Made by a program: the position numbers and the translations under genes. Of a stretch of DNA of 60,000 nt, positions 1 to 11,200 are shown piece after piece. The number at the start of each line of letters is the position of its first letter. The stretch's first letter is position 1. Where the stretch lies: assembly GCA_949358305.1 (NCBI GenBank), contig OX442316.1, forward strand, positions 15,626,001 to 15,686,000, given 5' to 3'. Origin of the DNA: Strigamia acuminata (Eukaryota > Arthropoda > Chilopoda > Geophilomorpha > Linotaeniidae). Below the pieces are notes generated by a model. The model was given only the letters and a program-made list of their open reading frames with translations, made no database searches and was not told where the DNA came from.

Positions 1-48
1 TACCACGCTCTTGGTCAGTGGTCATCATTCCAACTCGGTGACCAATGA
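1..48 (+). CDS. possible C-terminal end of a plus-strand gene
   Basis: Frame 1 is open from the window edge to a TGA at 46-48 and ends in the residues SSFQLGDQ. An AATAAA at 127-132 lies at a plausible distance for a poly(A) signal. Only 15 codons are visible and I do not recognise the family, so this could be chance. It is listed because the composition changes abruptly from balanced to very AT-rich right after the stop. Confidence 0.25.
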   Translation, partial: YHALGQWSSFQLGDQ

Positions 49-953
49 AATTTCGTTATGGTCGTTTTATCCAACATGGCTTCCTTTTTTGTAATTTTGT
101 AAACATTTAATGCTTTTTCGAAAAAAAATAAATGTTGGATGTACAAAATAATCAGTTAAATGGTTGTTTGTGAGTGTTTTTCTTATTTAATCTTATCTTT
201 GAAGAACTCTATATGGTTTAATCATTAAGACTTGATTTTTTTTTTTTTTTAAATTTAATTTTTTTTTTAAATTGTTTACCTGGGCAATGCCCTTGTCAAA
301 TGCTTTCCTGTATTCCAACTGGTTCAGCTGGCCCCCTGGTGTTTAAATGATGATAAAAAAATAGATAAAAACAATTTTTTACTGTTGACAAAATAAAATG
401 GATTTTCAAAATGGAGTGAAATTGATCCAATTTTGCTTTAAGAATTTAATGCACGTTCCACAACCAAAAAAAAGAAGAAGAAAACAATAATAATAATTGA
501 TGTTTTCATGTCAAAACACTAAAAAAAAAAATACAGAGTAATAAAAAAAAATGTAAAAATCTACAAAAACATCGAAAAATTAAAAATAGGCTTATTTCAG
601 GATATAACACACTAGCACAAAAACCTTAAAAAACTTGAAATAAACTGAAAATAAATGACAAATTAAGATAAACCTTTACATCACATGGCTTGCCAAGCAA
701 AAACACATCCTTGAACTCTCATAATTCGAATTTCCACAACGAATTTCCAAAGCAAACAACATTTCTCACGCCCATGTGCTTAATCTCCATTTTGACTTCG
801 ATTTTTCTCCCCTTTGAGATCCCGACCACAACACGATTTTATCCGATTTAAAATAAAATGCACGCGAATTTCTCAAACCAGATATGATAATGAAGCGTCG
901 CAGTAATTGAATCACTCATTCATTCATTCATTCACCCCGTTCCACTCACTCAC

Positions 954-1370
954 CTTAACATAAACCCGTTGCGATGATGCGACTCGTTAACGGACGGAGA
1001 GCGCAACTCTTTCGCGGCGACTGGCAGTGTCTTTGTCCGGTGAGAGCCCCATCCGATGGCCGGCGTCGAATGCGCTATGCAAACTCCTTCGCATCGTTCG
1101 AAAGTGTCTATTTCCCACTTGGTCCGCTTTCTGTTGCTGTTCTAACCGGTTTTCATTCGTTTTTCTTATCAATTCATGGCCCGAGCGGCAGCGGGTCCCG
1201 TAACAACGGCACACTCTTTCAGCACGCTTCACTCGATTCTTTTATCATCAACATCCTTAAGGAGCATGCGCGGTTCTGCACCGCCTGCTGCGTTGATTTA
1301 TGAAAGCAGGGAGACTGATACCGCTGTGCTGTGGCGACTGGCGATACTGCAAGTCTGCAACGAGATAAAA
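954..1370 (-). other. possible minus-strand first exon and promoter
   Basis: This 400-base island is clearly less AT-rich than its surroundings. On the minus strand it ends in a strong splice donor (TTAAG then GTGAGT, exon end at 954), with an ATG at 961-959 just before the donor. This would fit a 5' exon of a gene running leftward out of the window. The longer open frames inside it do not resemble a protein I know. An alternative is a promoter without coding content. Confidence 0.3.
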
Positions 1371-1658
1371 TAAACTCTGGATTTATTTTATTTTTATGGG
1401 TGAAATAAATGAATAAAAATTCTTATTTGGTGTGATAATTAATTCAGTTGTAATAAAATGGTGGATAAACGAAATTGGTGGTTTGGTATTGATCTTGACG
1501 TAGACACTTGCAAAAATTTGATCTGGTGCGCAAAATAAGCAAAAGATTACATTAAATTTTGAGATGTTGTGATTTCTAGGTTAATTTATTCAAAAATATA
1601 AAATAATTCTTGTGGTTTAAAGATTATGAGAGCGTTTTAAGAAAGTTACCCTCGTACT

Positions 1659-1731
1659 GGTTTCGTGGTGTAGTGGTTATCACGTCTGCTTTACACGCAG
1701 AAGGTCCCCGGTTCGATCCCGGGCGGAACCA
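1659..1731 (+). tRNA. tRNA-Val (anticodon UAC)
   Basis: All parts of a tRNA are present. The 7-bp acceptor stem pairs GGTTTCG (1659-1665) with CGGAACC (1724-1730), with one G-U pair and discriminator A at 1731. The D-arm carries the A box TGGTGTAGTGGTTATCA. The anticodon stem TCTGC/GCAGA closes loop 1690-1696 with anticodon TAC at 1692-1694. The T-arm is CCCGG/CCGGG around the B box GGTTCGATCC. There is no intron. A long T-run just downstream serves as the Pol III terminator. It lies about 420 bp upstream of the Cdk5 start and is transcribed independently by Pol III. Confidence 0.97.
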
Positions 1732-2148
1732 TTGTTTTTTTTTATTCATTTTTTTTAAATTTAAAATTGAAAATGTTTTCCAGGAAACTTAAAACATTTT
1801 TTTTTTGTTGCATTTCGTTTTGTTTGTTGTAAAAATCAATAAAAATCCATTAAAATCAAACAAAAAAAAATAAAAAATAAAAAAATTGTAATTTAAAAAT
1901 GAAAAAAAAAATCAATTTTGCACGACCAAAAATAAATAGAATTAAATCAATTAAAAAACTATAAAAATAAATAGAATTAAATCAATTAAAAAACTATAAA
2001 AATAAATAGAATAAAATCAATTTGGAAAATGCACGAATCACAGCAGCGCGAACACGTAACTGCTGCACTACACAATTTCTGATTAAACCACCGATGCCGA
2101 TGCGAAAGTTAAGTGTCGCGTACTGCACATTTCAATTGGTGGAGAGTG
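1732..2148. promoter_or_regulatory. Cdk5 upstream region
   Basis: This is a very AT-rich spacer between the tRNA and Cdk5. It holds a duplicated segment (tataaaaataaatagaatt at about 1958-1976 and again at about 1995-2013). A short GC-richer patch (2035-2148) directly precedes the Cdk5 ATG and is the likely 5' UTR and core promoter. I see no convincing TATA box. Confidence 0.4.
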
Positions 2149-3582
<1,434 letters not shown>

Positions 3583-3611
3583 ATTCATTTTTTTGTACAA
3601 AAAAGAAATCT

Positions 3612-3617
3612 AATAAA
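3612..3617 (+). terminator. poly(A) signal of Cdk5
   Basis: An AATAAA 30 bases after the Cdk5 stop codon is the first canonical signal on this strand, which implies a very short 3' UTR. Confidence 0.55.
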
Positions 3618-3890
3618 ATCTATAAAGGTTGTCGCAACCTCAGAACAACATGGCCAATTTTACTACGGAGTATATCAATTTTGAATTTTTATAATGATAA
3701 AAATCATATAAAGCCACAAATGTATACCATAATTTGGGACAAAAATAATACCAGAACTGTGTACCATAATTTGGGACAGGAGTACAATTTCATCCAAAAA
3801 ATGGCGTAAAACGTCCATTTTCCCGGACCGTAACGGCCCAGCTTCGCCGCATCTACGCAGCAAGGTTGGACGGCCATTAAGCACGTACCA

Positions 3891-4403
3891 AGGGGCCCAT
3901 GGGTGAAGATGCTATTTTTGCGGAAAATAAAAGTCCTCCAAAATGTTTTCTTAGTTGTGGATAATGCAAATGGGGCATTTTTAGAGCATAATTTTTGCAA
4001 TTGGAGGTACTTTTAAGTCCGCAATTGCCGCAATCCGATCGTTATACCGCAAATTTTGAGGATAATCCACAATTGGCCGATTTTGGGGGGTTTCTTACGA
4101 AAATCACGTAATAATTTCATTTAAAAACTTCAAAATTTGTTTAAAAACTTCAAATTTCGTTTAAAAACTTCAAATTTCGTTTAAAAACTTCAAATTTCCT
4201 TTAAAAACTTCAAATTTCCTTTAAAAACTTCAAATTTCCTTTAAAAACTTCAAATTTCGTATAAAACCTTGAAATTTTGGTCAAAAACTTCCCGGATGAG
4301 CCCACAATAAGTCTGCAAAATGCCGTTTTTTAATGCCGCTTTCCACCCGCAATTTCACTGTTTTAAGTCTGCAAAAATAGCATCTTTACCCATGGGGGCC
4401 CGG
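3891..4403. mobile_element. TIR element with internal 20-bp tandem array
   Basis: The left end (core CATGGGTGAAGATGCTATTT, about 3896-3915) and the right end (revcomp core CATGGGTAAAGATGCTATTT, about 4377-4396) form terminal inverted repeats of about 30 bp with few differences. The outermost bases are runs of G on the left and C on the right. Inside lies a tandem array (about 4110-4290) of a 20-bp unit TTAAAAACTTCAAATTTCGT, at least seven copies. There is no coding capacity, so it is a non-autonomous DNA transposon. I could not define a clear target-site duplication. Confidence 0.7.
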
Positions 4404-6661
4404 CTTTCTATTATTTCGCCAAATAAAGCGCTTTTCCACTTGAAAATGTCTAGTTTTTCGCGTAAAATCAACATTGTGTGTGCTTAGGGGCCTCACTGCT
4501 TCTAAAAATTAAACTTTTGATTATTTTTTGAAATAAATTAAAAATTTATTCACAACAAAATATCCATTCAAATTTAATCTTTCAAGTTTGATGTGAAAGT
4601 AAAATTCATCTACAAAACTGTCAGTCACTTGATTAGTTATCATTGCATCAATTGATTTATGTATTTAGAGTTAGTCTTCTTTATTTTACACATTTTTTTT
4701 CTTTCTTATTTATTTATTTATTTTGGTTTTTGCATTCTCCATTAATCAAAACAGACCTGATGCACAATAATTTCAATACTAATTACATGGTAATAATAAT
4801 TATTGTTATTTTCCTGGGAATGTTTCAGATTGAATCAAATAGAAAAATCATCATCACATTCCACTGACACCAAATGGTTTGGATAAAACAAAATCAACAA
4901 TCTCTGTCATTGGGTATTAGAAAAACAAAACAATGGGCGGTTGTGTTCCCTTTTCACAGGAAATCTGAACTTTTTTCTCTTAAATTACAGGCACAATATG
5001 TCTATAAACCCACCGACAGAGTCAATCTATACATTTAAATTAATATACACACAAAAAAAAACACATTTAAAAAAAAAACATTGTCTTTCTTTCTTTCTCC
5101 ACATTTCTTTCTAGGGCCACAAATATCACAGTGTTTGGCACATTTATAAAGCAACATTACTACTATGTAAACAAATGAAAAAGGGGGCAAACAAAGTCCT
5201 TTGCATTGTATTAATCTCCACACATGATTAATTTGTGCCTAAACAATTTATACCAATAATATTCAGCCCAATAATAAGAAAATCTCACAACCACAAGTCC
5301 AAAAATGAATTTACAAACATGAAAAATTGATCTAAGTATTTGAAATGTGTTTGTTCCATGTATTGGAAGACCAATTTAAAGAAATGTGGCCCTGACCCTG
5401 TCACTTTACAGTAAAATTGGAATGAACTCACCAATTATTAAGCACCGACACATTTCCAAATACTAAAAAGATGAAAGCGTATGTCTGTACTTCGGCGACA
5501 TTCCTAAAACTCCATTTCGCTTAAATCTGCGTGTACCCGCACATATCTTCCACTACGGCACTGCGTAAAGCAAGATATTGCAAGTCAGTCGGTTCACAGT
5601 ACGGCTCAGACGCGTAACAATATAGTAGGAGGAATCAGGAAAGGGAGAAAGTGCTTAAGCATACTTATTGACTTAAACTGCGCCGGTCGTCACTACACTT
5701 GAATTTCTTAGCTCGTATTTGCAAAATAGATATGCTGGTTCCTGAATTATTTTAAGTTTTGTCTACTCATGTCTCGGAGCATCCATCCACCTTTTCTGAT
5801 TCCCCCTTCCATAATACACTACGTTAAGCCGAAGATATACATATATCCTCCACTACGACACTGGCACACAATAGTCTCTTTAGGCGATATCGAGTTCTAG
5901 GAAAATCTAATAAATGTACAAACAGGAGCAAAGTATTATTCATTCTACAAGTATATAAAATACCTAAAAAAATTTGTCAACTAATTTATATATAATATAT
6001 ATATATATATTTTCATGTGTATATATAAATAAAAACAAAAATTATGGGAAGAAAGAAATTACAACTGATAAAGCAATGCAGATTGAACCTTTTTTAGTAC
6101 ACAATTTAAATTTGAGCAAAAATTTGATATTAAAAATTTGGAATGTTAAAAAATAACCCAAAGTATCAAAATTTCAATAGTAAAATTTTTTTGTTACATA
6201 TGACATGATTTATATTTTATAACCAATTGCATTTTTCATTTATATTCATTTTATAATGTTTATACACAGGTTCAATGTGGATCACCCATCATGACATGCA
6301 CACAGGCCTCAGATCACTTCGGCAAATTTGAAATTTGAACTAAAAAATAAACTAAAGTAGAATTATTGGAATGGTGAACTATTTGATTGTGTTAATACAA
6401 ATGTATTACAAGTAGAAATTACATCACTGCATAATATTTAAATGGCATTGAGTTGTTTCAAAGAAAATATAAAGGAACTACAATTTTATCAATTCACAAT
6501 TCCGAGGCCTGAATTAGGATACACAAATCTAAGATCAATTAAAATTCTATTTAATTACACATCAAGCATGAGATCTATTTGCTCACATGATAATTTATCC
6601 TATAATACTGAATCCACAATTGAAATAATTTAGATATGGGAGACTATTTGAGTACTGGCTA

Positions 6662-7081
6662 GGGTTGCCAGTGCATATGGGATTGTCCCATTGACCCAAC
6701 AAAGATGGATAAGAACCACAAACTGGCCCTTGTTTGACTGACTCCAATTATATATAAAAATTAAATTTATTCATGTAAAATTGTTTTTTTTAACGTAAAA
6801 TTGAATTTTTTACTGTAAAATTGAATTTTTTACTGTAAAATTGAATTTTTACTGTAAAATTGAATTTTTACTGTAAAATTAAATTTTTTAACGTAAAATT
6901 GAATCTTTTAACGTGAAATTAATTTTTTTAACATAAAATTGAATTTTTTGGATAAAAATAGAATTGAAGGTAAAATTTATATATTTTTCTGTGTAAAAAC
7001 TGAATTTCGTATTTTTTTCAATTAGTCCACCCAACTTTTATTCTATTTCCAAAGTCCCTTAACCAACAAATCTGGCAACCC
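6662..7081. mobile_element. TA-flanked MITE with internal 20-bp array
   Basis: Inverted ends GGGTTGCCAG (6662-6671) and CTGGCAACCC (7072-7081) are perfect, and both are flanked by TA (6660-6661 and 7082-7083). This is the target duplication expected of Tc1/mariner-type elements. The centre (about 6767-6980) is a tandem array of a 19-20 bp unit TGTAAAATTGAATTTTTTAC that degenerates towards both edges. No transposase is present. Confidence 0.8.
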
Positions 7082-7825
7082 TAGAACTGGCAAGAAGATA
7101 TGTGTAATCTCATTCCAGATTTATTTTAAATATTTTTTAGAAATGTATTAATTTAAAAAAAAATAATAATAATAATAACAAAAAACAAAAATTAAAAAAA
7201 AGTAATAAAAACCTCTTCAAATATTGAAATTTCGATGACACAATTTAACTAGTTCGCTTAAGGCATCCGTTTATAAATTCAATGAGGTTCATTATGAGGA
7301 TGGAATTATCTGGAATTCATTTTTTACAGATATGATAAATATAAAAATGTTTGCTTCACAAAACTTTTCTTTTCAGACTAGAGAATATCTGACTAAAAGT
7401 TTTCAAATTTTTTTTTCTTCTATTTTTCTTTTGTTTTGTATCATTTGGATAAATTTTTCTTTTTTACACTGTAAGTTCAACAACTACAGGCACACAGATT
7501 GGACTTCTAAAGAAAAAAAAAACACTCATTTTTGTCTTTATCCTTTTAAATTAGTAAGTATAACGTGACTAAACATTTGTTTTTTCAGTTTCTAATTACA
7601 CCTCGACCATCTGTCCATACATTTTTAACCTTTTGCGAGAAAACAAAGAAACCAAAATATTTCGTTTAAAAAAATTACCATTTCAACGGATTTTCCCCCA
7701 TTTTGGATAAAATTCCAATATATTAGTTGATTACCTTCGATTTAAACAAGTACAAATGCCTAATTTCAACTTAAAAATCCAGGATTTTGTCCAAGTTGAA
7801 TCGCCGATTCGTACCGAAACGTTTT

Positions 7826-7897
7826 AATTTTAACATTGGGTATTGTGCGGGCGCTAGTTGCCCGAGTACAGCCCGCACGATCCCCAATGTTAAAAAA
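7826..7897 (+). ncRNA. pre-miRNA-like hairpin
   Basis: The arms AACATTGGGTATTGTGCGGG (from 7832) and CCCGCACGATCCCCAATGTT (7872-7891) pair over about 20 positions with one T/C mismatch and one G-U. Four further A-T pairs lie at the base. The loop is about 15-20 nt and contains a small secondary GGGC/GCCC possibility. Length, arm pairing and loop size fit a microRNA precursor on either strand. I do not recognise a conserved seed. A tiny palindromic MITE is the main alternative, but its termini would be unusual. Confidence 0.4.
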
Positions 7898-8297
7898 AAA
7901 AAAACAAGAACATCTTTACATATATATATATACATATATATGTTTCAAAGGTTAAAAGAAAAATAAAATAAAACAACCCAATCATTTCACCACTCAAATA
8001 CTTAAGGCTTTTTACCAGTTAACTTAAAAATATTTCAAATAAAATCTTGAAAAACAAAAAACACAAAAATGCATCAGAAAATGAGCACCGCCATCTTGGA
8101 TTTCCCTCATTCCCGCATTTCTCAACTTTCCATGTGCGTTTTGTCCCGTCAAAACCTGAGATAAATGTTTATCAATACAATACCGGTAATTTCAGAAGTG
8201 TTTACCACTCCCGGGTAAATTTCAATTAGTTTGATTTTTAATTATTGTTAAGTATTTGCGAATAACACGCAGAAATCGGTCTAACGGCGCTCGCTAG

Positions 8298-11200
8298 TCA
8301 ATAAAACTCGGAATCTGAACTTTGGTAAGAACCAGCTGATTGGTCACGGTTTAGATCCGTGCTCCCGTGCAGACTATCGCTGTAATCGGACGGTCGTTGA
8401 TTCATCATGTGCGCACCAGGGCCCAGACCTAAAATCAACATCCGTGTCAATAAAAATCGATCGCAATCGGAAGCATGCAAATCATATTTATTAAACGCCC
8501 ACAATTTAATTAATTCAATCATTTTTTTTCGAATTTTAAGAAACATAATTAGTTGGATTCCATACTCATATTGATCACGTCGGAGAATCGAAATGATTGC
8601 ACACTATCATTGATTGATAAAGGCATTACTGACAGGATTAGCGCTAAGCAATCGGCCACATCGTTGTTCGGGCAGCACGCCAACGCAGCTGTATGACCTG
8701 AAAATTCAAATGTGCATTTTAATTTTATATTCCTATCACTAAACTTTGTATTTCTCGAATTACAAGCCTCGTAGACCTCATATTTACATAAACTTCTAAT
8801 GTTTTACGTCATATTTATATGAATTTCTAATGTTTTACGTCATATTTATATGAATTTCTAATGTTTTACGTCATAGTTATATGAATTTCTAATGTTTTAC
8901 GTCATATTTACATGAAATTGTAATTTTAACGTAAAATTTAGATGAAATTGTAAATTTTACGCAAATTCAAATGAAATTGAAATTTTTACGTCAAATTTAC
9001 ATGAAATTCTGATGTTTTACGTCAAATTTACATGAAATTCTGATGTTTTACGTCATATTTACATGAATTTCTAATGTTTTACATCATATTTACATGAATT
9101 TCTAATGTTTTACGTCGTATATACATGAGATTGTAATTTTAACGTAAAATTTAGATGAAATTGTAAATTTTTACGTCAAATTTACATGAAATTGTAATTT
9201 CTACGTCAAATGCACATGAAATTGTAATTTTTACGTCAAATGGACATGAAATTGCAATTTTTACGTCACATTTACATAAAATTGTAATTTTTACGTCAAA
9301 TTTACATGAAATTGTAATTTTTACGTTAAATTTACACAAAATTGTGATGTTTTACATCAAATATTCATGCTTTACGACATATTTACGTCTAAAATACAAG
9401 AATTTCTATTTTTTGGCGCTAGTAATTCGAAGAGTAGCGTAATTTGATTGATTTACCGTTCCCGTCTTCCGCTAAGACATTTGCACCTTTCATTAACAGA
9501 TTGTGCACTACAGCAACCATGCCGTTTTTGGCCGAAATATGAAGAGGACTGAAAATTGAGTTACTTTTAGTGTCCGTTTTACATTTTCATTAATCTGTGA
9601 CATAATATACGTTTTTAAGTCGTTATTTGTAGCATGTATGATGTCAGGTTCGTTGCTTTTTTCCAGAATAATCAAAGCGGCTGTGTCGTGTTCCCTGAGA
9701 CACGTATAGTGCAACGCAGAGTTCTTCTCCAGGTCGAAAACAGTCACGTCCGCACTGTTCTCTATCAGCAACTCTGCGTAGTAAAAATTCAAAATTAAAT
9801 ACGCAAGTGTTTCCGATCACGTTGTGGCGAATCGTTTACCTAAAACGTTGCATTGGCCATTCATGGCGGCGAAAATGAGCGGCGTCCGTCCTGAGGAATC
9901 GACCACGTTTACTTCGGCCTTGTGATTGAGCAGCATCTGAACACAGTCGATATTATTATAAAAGGCAGCGGCATGAATGGGTGTCCTTGGAAAAGAAAAA
10001 TAATTAAAAAAAAATAATAAGGAAAGAAAATTAATTATTGTCGATTACCTTCCTTTCCTATCTCTAGAATGAACAATTCGGCTGCCAAAGTGTGTGAGAA
10101 GACTTTCAGCACACGCATCGCTGTTTTGAAGTCTGAAAAGCAAGAAATTAATCAATCTCTAATTGAAGGTTTTTTCGTTGCTTAAAAAAAAAGTGGATTT
10201 AAAAATTAAAAATTGCCAAGGCCGGCTTAGAGTATCTGCAGTGAATGCACTTATTAAGCGTAAAAAGTGCAGCGCAAAATGCATTTTCACGAGCCAAAAC
10301 GCATTTTTACGTGAAAAAGTGAATTTTTAAGTCCAATTTGCCTTTTTAACATGCAAAAACGCACTTTTTTGTGGAAAAAATGCACTTTTTTGTGGAAAAA
10401 ATGCACTTTTTTGTAGAAAAAAATGCACTTTTTTGTGGAAAAAATGCACTTGCTTATGGCCAAAATGCTTTTATTATGCGCAAAAGACCAAAAATGCACT
10501 TTTAAGCGAGAAATTGAATTATCACTAATCAAATCTTATTTTTTTATTAATAATTTTAAATTTTAGGCACACGAGCCCTTCCAAGTCGGCCCTGAAAATA
10601 ACAATAAACATCGAATATACTCACGGATTGCTCCTGTATTCAAAACCAGTAAACGTACTTAATCAAATCCATGCAAAACAAACAACCAACCTCTAAAACT
10701 ACACGAAACAAACAATATTTTTTATCGCATATCCATCATACTTACACGGCACAATGAAGAGGAGAAAACAAATTCCCAAAAAATTCCTTCTGTTTTCCGT
10801 GCTCGAGGAGCAAATCAACGGACGTTTCGTGTCCTGTCATCGTTAAATTCAATCAAAACGTTTGCAAAACACACCCGACTCAACTAATTACCATTGTAAC
10901 ACGCCCAATGGAGAGGCGTGTAGCCATATTTATCGACCAAAGTGTCGACCGGAGCCTTGGTGAACTCCAACATGGTCGTTAGCACGCCGGTATGTCCATT
11001 TGCGGCAGCTAAATGCAATGGAGTTTTGCCGTTCGCGTCTCTGTGCACCACTTCGGCGCCCCGATCGATTAAAGCGTTCACGCATTCCTCGTGCCCGACA
11101 ACAGCCTGCGAAACGGAAATCGAGTTAGTGAGGAAAATCTATTTGGAGATCGACGGGCATTCATTTACACAAGCGAAGGCGGCTGTTCTGCCGTTAGCGT

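Larger units (their letters stand above)
4404..8297 (-). other. 3' flank or long 3' UTR of the ankyrin gene
   Basis: There is no gene in this 3.9 kb downstream of the ankyrin-gene stop (8298). On the minus strand a poly(A)-signal-like AATAAA is present near 4545, so it could be a very long 3' UTR. It contains a MITE (6662-7081), a pre-miRNA-like hairpin (7826-7897), TA microsatellites (about 5990-6011 and 7918-7942) and a duplicated motif near 5546 and 5844. The rest is low-complexity AT sequence. Confidence 0.35.

Noticed and set aside
987-1303. Two overlapping frames (MMRLVNGRRAQ on plus, MKRAERVCRCY on minus)
   Set aside because: Neither resembles a known protein and both lie in a GC-richer island where chance frames are longer. 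A 5' exon or promoter is more likely.
4110-4290. Short direct repeats resembling a CRISPR array
   Set aside because: The repeats are contiguous without unique spacers, and the genome is clearly eukaryotic.
8298-8546. Reading the last ankyrin exon as an 82-aa stand-alone protein starting MFLKIRKK
   Set aside because: Only the part after the acceptor at 8428 fits the family C-terminus. The upstream codons are intron sequence.
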